Under the pieces are notes generated by a model. It saw only the letters and a program-made list of their open reading frames with translations. It searched no databases and was not told the origin of the DNA. A stretch of DNA of 64,000 nt from Oxyruncus cristatus (lineage: Eukaryota; Chordata; Aves; Passeriformes; Cotingidae), in contig VXAY01005274.1 in the NCBI GenBank assembly GCA_013399855.1, forward strand, positions 2,129,725-2,193,724. Direction: 5' to 3'. Both the position numbers and the translations under genes were made by a program. Shown here piece by piece: positions 12,701 through 22,500 of this stretch. The stretch's first letter is position 1. Each line of letters opens with the position of its first letter.

Positions 12701-14230
12701 TCTCATCAGTCTCCAAAACAATGCTCATCTCTGAGCTGTGTCAGTCCCAGAAGTCACTCTCAAAAAATAAAAGGTTAGGCCCTGTACTGCCTTCAGCAGC
12801 ACTGTCATCACAGCAGTCTGTAGTGGACGGTATTTTGGGGTCTGCAGCCATTTAAAGTCCCCTGCAATTACAGACAGAGTCCTGAGTCTCCCTGTGAAAC
12901 AAGGCAAATCCCTGATTAACAAGAAACGGAATACAGAATAACAGGACGTGGGTTAACTTTCCTTATTTCTTTTGCTGTAAATGTTCCAGATCTGTCCAAG
13001 GAAAGTATCCCTCGGGGTTTATCAGAGCAGCCACCACAAAGGAGAACAAAGGAAACACCAATCATTTCCAGTAAATCAAAAAATGACAAGCTTTAACCTT
13101 CAGAAGAGAGCAGATTCCTGCAAAGGGTTTGGCTGCTCTGTCTTTGAATTTCCTTTTCCCCAGTCCCAGTTTCCTAGCAAAAGTTTCCTCAAACAATAGA
13201 GATTGGCATCAAAAGAAGACAGAAAAACAAATGAAAAGAACCCTCCTTTTACAAATAGGCTTAAAATGGAAAGACAGGGCTTGTCACTTGGGAGCAATTG
13301 GTCACTCTTGGCAGAGCTGGGGACTCGGGTCAAGCACCACCACCTTGTTGTGCCCCGGGGACACAAAGATGCTTCTTGGCTCCGTCTTCCTTCCTTTCCA
13401 TGAGTAGGAGAGATGTTAGAGGACCGGGAAGAGGCTGCTCCTACCATACGGAGTATGAGGTACTCACACCTCATAGAGCTGCTGCAGAGAATGACTGCAC
13501 ATTGCAGCAGCCACTGCAAGGCTGGGGAGCCACCAGAAGGGTCTGGGGAGGGTAAACACAGCCCAGGCAGCACATTCCAGGTGCTCAAAGGAAGGCATAG
13601 GCTTCCTCAGGCATGTGTTGCAGTCAGGCACAAGCTCAGGAGGATGGGGTGGTCCATGAACAGGTCTAGGAACTGTGCACAACCTCACCCTGCTCGTCTC
13701 TGGAAATAATTCCCTCTGCAGTTTTGCCCAGTTCACGTGCATCAGCATCTTCAGATGTAAAACAGACCTTGAGAGGTCTTCAGAGACAAAACCAGCTAAA
13801 TTTAGATATTTAGAAATGAGGCATTGGCTCAGACCATGCTGACCCTCCTTTCAAAAAAATGCTGAGCAGCCCAGGCCTCTTATCCAGCAAAAATCTATGG
13901 GAATTCAGTCCAACCTGAGGATGTGCTGGTTTAAAAAACACTATCACCTAAATCAAGAGGAATAAAGAAACCACACAGCTGCACAAACACCTGTGACTGT
14001 CAGAAAAAAGGGTATGGAAGCAAGAGATTCCTTGAGAGCTGCAGATGCTAGGTACAGCTCTATTGGGTTGCTGTAAATCTAAACTCAAGGCCCTCTTTCA
14101 TAAAGGAGGCTTTTCAAAACCCCACAGGGAACAAAGAAATCCTTCTTGTTTTACCCACATGTTTTTACCCCACCTAGGAAGAAAACATGTCTCTCAAACC
14201 TCCTTTTCTGGGCAACGAGACACCACCAGA
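9717..14230. other. Unique non-coding DNA
   Basis: No gene or repeat is recognised. Overlapping frames of about 160 codons on both strands (10325-10907) and a 162-codon minus frame (13100-13588) carry no domain. A CACGTG E-box occurs at 10082-10087. Confidence 0.65.
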
Positions 14231-14380
14231 GAGTCACAGAGTCATTTTGGTTGGCAAAGACCTCCGAGATCACCGAGTCCAACCAGTGACCCATCCCCAC
14301 CTTGTCAACCAGACCAGAGCACTGAGTGCCATGTCCAGTCGTTCCTTGAACACCTCCAGGGATGGGGACTTCATGCACAT
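14231..14380 (-). mobile_element. CR1 3'-end fragment
   Basis: The segment starts GAGTCACAGAGTCATTTTGG and continues through the CR1 blocks 'gacctccgagatcaccgagtccaacc', 'ccccaccttgtcaaccagacc' and 'cacctccagggatgggga', all in reverse-complement orientation. Similarity is lost at about 14380. It belongs to the same terminus type as the copies at 37.8 and 59.1 kb. Confidence 0.95.
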
Positions 14381-15140
14381 GGAATCACATCCAGGGAGAG
14401 CACAGGTGTGTGATGGGTTGGTGCTGTGGGCTGGCTGCTCCAGGGACTGTCTCTCCTGTTGTGTTCAGCCCTGGCTGAGCACAGAGGGGCTGCAGCACAG
14501 CCCCTTCCTGCCCCATGACCCTCCACCACCGAGTAGTGAATCAGCTCAGGCCAACCAGCTGTGTCCAAGCAGCTGCCAGGAATCAGCTTAGCCTTGGAGG
14601 ATGCCGAAGGCATCCATGGGAGCTGACGGAAAGCGTGTGCAATGGCAGTAACGTGCATTCACCCAGACCTGCAGTGCAGCAAATTGACTTCACCTGCAGC
14701 TGCTCCCACCAGAGCTCATCTGCTGTTCTCCACAGTCACCACTCCCACCTATCCAGTGGGTCACCATGATTGGGGTGAGCTCTCAACAGGCTCACACCAT
14801 GCATGTGTCTCTACCTGCCTCTTGTCCCAACTCAGACCCTGTTGTTTCACCATCTTTTAATCTAACTGGGCAGTTAATGATAGAAAAGGTTTGTTCTGGA
14901 GCGTCACTGGGGAAAATGCCACAGCAGACCACAGCTGAGGCAGGTCCTGTAAAAGGGTAAGTAGGTGCTGCTCCCAGGAATGTGCACAAACCTGATGAAC
15001 AGGGTGTGCAGAACACTCTGCTTAGACCTTTGCTGGAGCCAGAATTTGCGCAGCAGGGACAGCACAGGCAGAGTCTCTTGGCAGCTCATACAAACAACTG
15101 TTCCGTGTCTGTGCAAAACCCTGTGTGCCTCAGACAGGGG
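14381..15140. other. Unique non-coding DNA
   Basis: This lies between two CR1 fragments of opposite orientation. No gene, RNA or further repeat is recognised. Confidence 0.65.
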
Positions 15141-15230
15141 TTACCTGCTCGAGGTGAACCTGCTTGAGCAAGGGGCTTGGACCAGATGTTCTCCCGAGAT
15201 CCCTTCCAACCCCAACCATTCTGTGATTAT
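15141..15230 (+). mobile_element. CR1 3'-end fragment, distinct subfamily
   Basis: This about 90-bp piece reads in sense through 'cctgctcgaggtgaacctgctt', 'cttggaccagatgttctcc' and 'atcccttccaaccccaacc', ending ATTCTGTGATTA. The terminus (GACCAGATG, CCCGAGATCCC) differs from the other copies here and indicates an older or separate CR1 subfamily. Confidence 0.9.
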
Positions 15231-15541
15231 AGCAAAGTGAAACTTCAGGGGCTTTCCCAGTTACCACAAATCTTCACTCAAGCATTTATTTAGCAGAGGG
15301 GAGAACTGGTTTGCTGAAGTGGAAGAAGGTGATAAAAGCTATAAGAAAATCATCAGGTGAACACCTCAGCCACAAATGCTCCTGCTGAACTGAATTGCTA
15401 CCAGGGTAAATGGTCCAAGGACATCAAAAGCGCATATTTGCTTCCCCAGAGAGGCCATGGATGTGTCCCTGTGAGAATTAGACTGAACTGACATTTCCTT
15501 ATCAATAATCATGCATTTGCCCCCCTTCAACAAGCCAGGCC
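15231..15541. other. Unique non-coding DNA
   Basis: No gene is recognised. The stretch leads directly into the palindrome cluster at 15542-15677. Confidence 0.65.
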
Positions 15542-15677
15542 ATCGTAATTACGATATCCTGAGCACTGATGAGCCCTTGTGCAGCCTGTTTCACCAGTTC
15601 TGTGTTTGAGAAGTGACTCATGAGCGCACTATCAGCTTACTGGATTGCGGCCGCAATTGTTTGGCGCCTGCCAAACA
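15542..15677. promoter_or_regulatory. Palindrome cluster, candidate enhancer
   Basis: Four dyadic or consensus sites fall in 136 bp. First is the perfect 14-bp palindrome ATCGTAATTACGAT (15542-15555), which contains a TAATTA homeodomain-dimer core. A perfect AP-1 site TGACTCA lies at 15614-15620. The perfect 14-bp palindrome ATTGCGGCCGCAAT (15644-15657) contains a NotI-type GCGGCCGC. Directly abutting it is an inverted repeat, TGTTTGGC/GCCAAACA, with a 4-nt centre (15658-15677). This last resembles an NFI dyad but has N4 instead of the canonical N5. CpG-containing palindromes are unusual in otherwise CpG-poor vertebrate DNA. Enhancer function is inference. Confidence 0.4.
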
Positions 15678-17404
15678 CCCCGGGAGAGAAATCCTTCCCT
15701 GTTGCTGTGGCATGGGCCCTTCCAGCATATGTGGAGGTGGTTTCAGAATACTTTTGCTCTAGAGAGGAAAATATTATGGGTTTACATCTGTGCCATGCTC
15801 ATTGCAGCCATTGGGAGAAGGAGGACAACACACTAGTCAGGGTCACTGGTTATGCAGGAGCACCTCCCTCTCCCCCACATCTCCAGGAGGAGAGGATTCA
15901 AGGATGACTTGCACCTACCCAGCATCATCCTTTGAGGGATGGTTTCCAGAGACACCTGAGCTTCCCTGCCCCATTTGCCATCTGTGTTGATTGTTGACTG
16001 CCAGGGTCAAGCTGCTGGAGGGTGATTTCTGTGCGGTGGAGCCATTACCAGTGATCCATCTCCACCAGCTTCTCCACAGATGGGGGCAGTGACCACTTCA
16101 TTAATGTCAGGTTTCCAAAAGGCCCAACAGCTCCAGAGAAAAGCTGCTCCCAATGTTATAGGTGCCGCAGCAGGTTGCAGGTTATTTGCAGGAAGGTAGG
16201 AAAAAACAGGAAAGGAACTTGGACTTCCTTTGGGTGATTGACCTGAACACAGCACCCCTGTCTCTGGAGTCTGCTCTGATAACACTCTCTGAGATCACAG
16301 CTGTAGGAAGAAAACGTTGTGCAAAAGCTGCCATCCTTTGCTTTGCAGATTTTCCCAGTAAAAAATTCAAACTGCCCATCCTTCAAGCTCCATCACCCAA
16401 AAAAATCTGCCACACACCCATTATATGTTGCTCACAGGCTCTGGATCCACTAACCCTAAGAGAGTGCCACTGGAATGGCACCACTCACACAAACCAATGC
16501 TACTCACTGAGCAGTCTGCAACAGTGGGCTGCCAAATCTCTCCTACACTTGTCTCCTTATTCAAGTGGAGTTTGTGCCCAGGGTCAGGGTGGAATTAAAC
16601 TAACTGAAGTAAAATAAAATCTCAGGAATAAGCCAGGCTTATAGAGATAATTTGTTAAAGCAAAGAGACACTTGCTCACTACACGCTTTGGCTTTTCTCA
16701 GTAATTCTGCTGGAGTTAGTCATGCTCCTTTACCTAGCCCTGCCTCTCTGCTTCAGTGAGTCCTCACTGAGAAAATGCTGACTTTTCCCCTGCCAAAAAA
16801 TTAATGAAAATGAGGTGAATTCTCTGTCTAAATGTTCAACTGCAAGAAAAAAATCCATCCTACAAAAGTAACAAAGCTTTTGTTCAAAAACTCGGAACCA
16901 CTGCGTAAAGGAAAGGCTTTTCTTCAGCATTTCACGTGCTCCAATATCAGTTTCACTGTTGTAAAATCACTTCTGCTTTGAAGATGGTCAACTTGTTGAT
17001 GTTTCAGTTGACTCAGAGCAGAGTTAATTACATTAATGAGAACCAGGGTACACCAACAAGCCTTTTCATCAGGTTGCTACCGAAAATCTGTGCAGCTTTG
17101 AGTTTTTGCACAATGTGCTTGCCCTGCCATTGCATCAGCTGTTTAATTAATTGGGACAACGTAAAAAACAAAACAAGGAGAAGGGAAGAACATGCACCCC
17201 TCTGATTGGGGAGCCCCAGGTATGTGCATCACTTGGTTAATGCTCCTGTGGGTCCTGCTGCAAGTGCTGCCGCTGACCCGAGGTCTCACAGGCTGCAGCT
17301 CTCGTGAGCGTTCACAGGCAATAAAACCCAACACTGGTGACATTAATTCATTGTTCTTTTAATCTTATCATTCTTTCCCTCCAGGTTAGCTGTAACCCAG
17401 GTCA
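15678..17404. other. Unique non-coding DNA
   Basis: No gene is recognised. An AT-rich portion around 16960-17160 contains several homeodomain-type cores, such as GTTAATTACATTAATGAG at about 17023 and TTTAATTAATTG at about 17141. This may be regulatory or simply AT-rich. Confidence 0.6.
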
Positions 17405-17465
17405 CTTATATAATCAGTTCACGTGCTTACACAGGCGGGAGGAGCCGGCGGGAGGGCAGGAGGGT
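17405..17465 (+). promoter_or_regulatory. TATA / E-box / GC-rich promoter-like stretch
   Basis: ACTTATATAATC (17404-17415) contains a TATA-box-like TATATAA. It is followed by an E-box CACGTG (17420-17425) and a G-rich block with GGCGGGAGGAGCCGGCGGGA at about 17435. The order fits a weak core promoter, or the U3/R part of a solo LTR. An AATAAA lies downstream at about 17697. No LTR termini or target-site duplication could be established, and the downstream 93-codon frame (17423-17704) has no known domain. Confidence 0.2.
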
Positions 17466-17565
17466 CAGAGAGATTGAGACTTCCCACAGAAGGGGTGGCT
17501 TTTGCCCCTCAAGGTGTAGGTAAAACCCTGCCCCTTAAGTGTTATCTCTGCCAGCAAAGGTGTCT

Positions 17566-17641
17566 ACTGCAACCAGCGTCAGGGAAAAGTAACTGCTTTC
17601 ATCACTGCAACCAGCGTCAGGGAAAAGTAACTGCTTTCATC
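17566..17641. repeat. Perfect 38-bp tandem duplication
   Basis: The unit at 17566-17603, beginning ACTGCAACCAGCGTCAGGG and ending CTGCTTTCATC, is repeated without a single change at 17604-17641. Identity across 38 bp implies a recent event or an assembly artefact. Confidence 0.95.
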
Positions 17642-20600
17642 ACAGCACTGCTTTGCTGTGTGGAACACACCTTGAGCCGATTGGAATGGTGTGAAAATAA
17701 ATAGTACTTTTTAAAATTAGCCAATTTATTTTCCTCCAAGCAAGACAAATTCTCAATGAATGTGCTCAGGCAGACCCCGAAGTGATGTCCCTGAAGTGAC
17801 TGGACCGCATTTTCCTTCGCCTCTAGCCAGGTTCATGGCCATGGCTATACACTATCTCCAGGTGTCCAGTGACATACCTTGGAGCAGAACACGACCTCCA
17901 GCTACCCCAGCTTACCCTGCCTGCAGTGGCATTGTCTCTTTCTTAATCTTTAAAAATGGCTGGTGAGGAGAAAGGATTTCTACTAAGGAAATGCTAATGG
18001 GGGTAAACCAAAAAAAACCTCTTAAAGTTATAAACAAAGAAGGAAAAAAAAATAGCGCACGCACAGCTGTCATTTTATATAGACGGAACTCGGAGCTGTG
18101 GGAGTCTTTCAAATCCCACCCTTAGAACTACTAGTTCTACAACCTGATTTCTCCTATCCATATATAGGAGATATATAGGAGAACATGCTGATGTTGTTCC
18201 CTGCGATTTATCCTAGCCTGACATTATTTTTCAAATATTTCCCATAAAATTTCCTATAAAATGCAAGGCTTTTGGGCATGGGGCTGCAGTAAAAAGGGAC
18301 TGAGCAGGGAGAGCAGAAGCTGTGAGTAGCTCAGTGTGTGAGGACAGGACACTTGTGTCCTCAGTTGAGAGCAGACCCTTTGGGAGCCCATGTTGGCTCC
18401 TTTGATGTGCCGTGAGCATTTCAGATAGGGCGACATCCAAGAAGAGAGGGCCAGGGTAGCTGCCAGGTTTATGATTTCTAGGATGAGGACGGGCTCCAAG
18501 AATAGTCCCCTTGTTCTCCAAAGACCATCAGATGAAGTCACAGGACATGAGGGGCAAAGGGAGACACAGAACAACACACAGAATATTTATATGTAATCAA
18601 AGGCACAAAGATGTGCTCCGGCCTCTGCTCATGACTCCAGGGAAGGGCAGAAAGTTTGACATCTGGTTATTTACTTTGTGCCTGCCATGCCCTTCAGACT
18701 GAAAACTGACTGGAATTAATGGGCTGAGAGTCACCGCTCAGAGACATCAAAGATCTCTCCTCATGGGGATGGAGAAAGCTGCAGACCAACCTGTTCCCTC
18801 TGCCCCAGCCAAGGGCTTTCCACTGTTTGCTCACCTTGCCACCGACAAGGGAAACTACGACAACACTTAGCCCGGGCAGCTGCTAATTAGGAACCATTGC
18901 CTTACATGCTCCTCCTCTCTGATGCCTTTAAATTACAAGGTGGGGCCCTCAGCTCCATTTGCCTCCTCCCAGGATAAGGAAAAGTTGGATAGAGTTAAAA
19001 CATCTCGCCTGGGACAGAATTTCCTTGCGTGACTGCGTACTGCACGGACAACATGCCAAGTACAGATCCACATCTCCGTGCTCTGCTGTGCCTGCATATG
19101 TGCTGCCCCTGCATACCAGGCCTGGGTTAACTTTGCTCCAGTTTGCCCCTTTCAATGCAAGGATGTGGCTGGAATGCCAGGACTGGAGACACACAGCAGC
19201 GCTGGTATGTGGCATCTCCCAGGCTCTGTGTCCCCTGCCAGCTCTCTGCCCTCACCCTGATCCAGGCTCCTGGGGACAGGGTACAAAGCACTCAGCAGTG
19301 CAAGGTTCAGATGCCTGCAGCCCTTGCTGCTCGTTCCCACCCTTGTGCCCTTCCAAAATGTGCCTACAGCCCCCTTTCCTACTTGTTCTGGTGAAACTGC
19401 CCTGGGAGTCCTGCAAACCAGAGAAAGAAACTGGTCCAGCTTGCAGAAAAGAAGCCTCTACTCCAGTTCACAGTCAAGCCTTGGCACAGCACTAGGAATA
19501 GTATGGTGCTTCCAGCAAACAGTTTATGACATAAATCTATTGCTTTAAATCAATCTGCAGGGCAGCTCATTGTGGGTGAGCATGGTTTGATCAGAGACTA
19601 AATAAAATGCTCCCAGTGCCAACGAGACACTTTGCACAAGCATCACCAGCCCTTGAAATAAAAAACCCTGACCAGAGCACCTGTGCTGCAGACTCTGGGC
19701 AGTTCAAGAATAACACATTTCCAACCCAAAACCTAAAGATAGAAAGCATGCACTTGGAAAAGGGAGCCCTAAACATATCCTTCTGTGGTAGGCAGGATGT
19801 GGACATAACCCACAATCGTCAGTCCTTGTTCTTAACACAAGGCATTCATGCAACTTAGAATTGGTCCTTGGTATTAAACTGAAGTCTGTGCATACTGTTA
19901 CGGTTAAGACAAGAGCAGCAACCATGCCAGATCTTGATTTTATCATACTGAGAACTAAACACATGTAATTATTCTATTCCTAACTAAATACTAGGCTGAG
20001 CAGACTGGCTGCTCTTGTTCCGAGCAGTAAGCGTGGATGTAACCCTGTTCCACAGACAGATTACTATGGGCAGCAGAAACTGGTGGGTTTAGGGGGTCAG
20101 GTATTTTCCAGAAAACAGCCTTACCCTCATCTGCACGAGATTTAAATTGGATCACAGTTAACTTTATATACCTATATACATATGTGTAGTTAGACCATGT
20201 GACGTGACTCCCACAACAAAGGGCTTTTCCTCCAAAGCTTCCCATTTTCAGTGGCATTCAGAAGACCATTTTCTCAGCCAGTTCAACCCAGCCCGGGATG
20301 GCTGATGCCCAGCAGGACAGTGGTGAGTATTTGCCATTCCTCAGATGCTCAGGCCAGTTTGTGCTGGGGGAGCAAAGGCAGCACCACTCCGAGCGGGGCT
20401 GTGCCAGACCAGAGCACCTGGGTGGGGAGAAGGGTCTCGGTGCTTCTGTGCATCCAGATCAGCATTTTGCAGAACTGCTTTTCGGACTTACTAAAGGTAC
20501 AATGTTAAGGTAGTTAAATATTCAAAGGATGGGTGGGTGAGCTAAAATGTGAGAAAAAGTAAGAGCTGCTCTCATTTCCAAAAACAAGGCACCTTGTATT

Positions 20601-21700
20601 TGGCAGGGATATGCACCCAGTGTTTCAGATGTTTTCCCTATGGTCATGGTTTACAAAAACATCCATGCTGGCTGTAGAGTTTTAATCTTCCCTCTAGAGA
20701 AGAGCCACCAACTCACTACAAAAATTCCCATGCCATACAATCTTTGTTTCATGTTGCTCTTCCTGTTCAGAAACAGAGAATTTTCCATCTGCCACCGCTA
20801 ACAAATCCTAACATACCTTCCCCACATTAAAAGCTAAACCAAGTACCTTTGATCTTACCCTCTCCCTACACTGTTCAAGCCTTTGCATCAGCCACAAACA
20901 AAAGTGTCTTCTGGATGCCTGGATCACCTTTGCCCTTTGGGAGACCTGTCAGAACAGAGAACAGCAGCTTGCAAGGGCCACATCTGCACAGCTGTGAGTG
21001 GACAAGAGCACAGGGATCATCGACTTCTGCTGTAGGTGAGGGTTTACTGGAAGTCACGTGCATCAGGGTAGAAGCTCCACCAAAGTTCACAACTCTTCGC
21101 ATAATGGCAAGAAGTGGTTCTGTGATATTGAAATAGTGTATCTATCTGGGTTTTCAACAGGAAATCTATTTTGGGACCTAGAAGGAGGACTCCTTAACCT
21201 TCCCTCTTGGAAAGAATTGTTGATGATCTCACTGCATGGCTATCAGTGTCCTGGGCCAAATACTCCTTATGCTCTTGGACTTCTGATCAGCTAACAAAGC
21301 AGATGCATGAACTAATTAAAGAAGCAGAGTCTGTGTTTTCTGCTTCTTAGAGCTCTATATTCAGTAGCTGGTACATGACACCTCGTGAGCTGATGCTTGT
21401 CTGTCTGTGATCTAAGATGAAAGAAGCATTCACCAAATATTGCAGGGGGATGGGAGAGCGAACACTTTTTGCTAAGGCTGTTCCAACATATGGAGAAACA
21501 AAATCAATTGCAGAATCCCAGATCATGGGCACTAGTTCTCAGGAATGCTATTAGGAAAATAACCCGATCTCTTTTGGCTGGAAGTATTTCATACCTGAGA
21601 TGACATCACCTGGAATTTGTAATCCGATTTTGCAAGAGGACAGACTCTGCCAGCAAGTTCCATAGGCCTTTTCAATCTTTATTTAAGGCAGCGTATTTAA
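17642..21700. other. Unique non-coding DNA
   Basis: No gene is recognised; the longest frame (plus, 18959-19495, 178 codons) lacks any domain. A palindrome cluster at 18123-18181 is listed separately. Confidence 0.65.
18123..18181. promoter_or_regulatory. Steroid-receptor-like palindrome and ATAGGAG repeats
   Basis: TAGAACTA-C-TAGTTCTA (18123-18139) is a perfect 8-bp inverted repeat. Its AGAAC(N5)GTTCT geometry matches that of glucocorticoid/androgen receptor elements, though the sixth base of each half-site is non-consensus. Next come CTCCTAT (18151-18157) and two copies of ATAGGAG (18164-18170, 18175-18181), which can pair with it. Binding is inference. Confidence 0.3.
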
Positions 21701-21753
21701 TCCTATAACGTATTTTATAGGAGGCAAGAGACTAAAACAAAGTCTCCTTGCCT
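21701..21753. repeat. Two abutting inverted repeats (hairpins)
   Basis: Hairpin 1 (21701-21722) has the stem TCCTATAA/TTATAGGA with a 6-nt loop. Hairpin 2 (21722-21753) has a 12-bp stem, AGGCAAGAGACT against AGTCTCCTTGCCT, with one bulged base and a 7-nt loop. Both arise in unique AT-rich DNA, and upstream lie TGACATCA (about 21601, CRE-like) and TAATCC cores. They could be bipartite protein sites or a structured transcript segment; neither is demonstrated. Confidence 0.5.
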
Positions 21754-22266
21754 TAACACAGAAAAAAGAGCATAAGTAATTTCAATGCCACTGGCCTGTC
21801 ACCTACTTACACTCTCGAGAAACTTTACAAGGCACACACGAGGAGCATCATTAAAAATAAAGCAAACTAACCTGCAATTTAGAAAAGAAACCTTCTCTAA
21901 GTCATTTATTAACCAGTTAAGAATACGTCAAGGCCTTCTTAACTATTAACAAACAGTTGTTGAGACTGGGACAGAATCCCAGACCAAACTGCACAATTTA
22001 ATGACATGGGAGTCTGAAATTTATTCCTCTCCTTGTGCACACATCGATCTGCAGCTTGCACACAACCACCTATTCCCCAGATCTCCAGGAGGAGCTCAGA
22101 GCTTGAGGTCCTGCTCTCTAGAAACCCTCTGCAGGGGCTGTTCCCAGCACATCAAGGTAACGCACGAATAAGGCGGCCACAGAAACTTCAGGCAGATAAA
22201 CACCCAAAGAGGGTGACATTCCCATACACCCAGTATTGAGAAACATACTTGACTGAGGAAAAGTGT
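21754..22266. other. Unique non-coding DNA
   Basis: AT-rich stretch with no recognised gene or repeat, ending at the CR1 copy. Confidence 0.65.
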
Positions 22267-22500
22267 AGAATCATGGAATGCTTTGGGTTGGAAGGGGCCT
22301 TAAAGATCATTTCATTCCAACCTCCCTGCTGCGGGTATGGACACCTTCCACTAGCCCAGGTTGCTCCGAGCCCCGTCCAACCTGGCCTTGGACACTTCCA
22401 GGGATGGCGCAGCCACAGATCCTTTGGGCAACCTGTGCCAGGGCCTCACTACCTTCACAGGGAAGAATTTTTTTCTAATATCTAATCTAAACCTACTCCC
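22267..22500 (-). mobile_element. CR1 3'-end fragment
   Basis: The segment runs AGAATCATGGAATG, then TTGGGTTGGAAGGGGCCTTA, the 'gacaccttccactagcccaggttgctcc' block, 'aacctggccttggacacttccagggatgg', and finally 'aagaatttttttctaatatctaatctaaacct'. This is the reverse complement of about 230 bp of a CR1 3' region. It is 5'-truncated at about 22500. Confidence 0.95.

Noticed and set aside
19690..19735. TTTCCAACCCAAAACC, reminiscent of a CR1 terminus
   Set aside because: None of the surrounding CR1 blocks or tail units are present.
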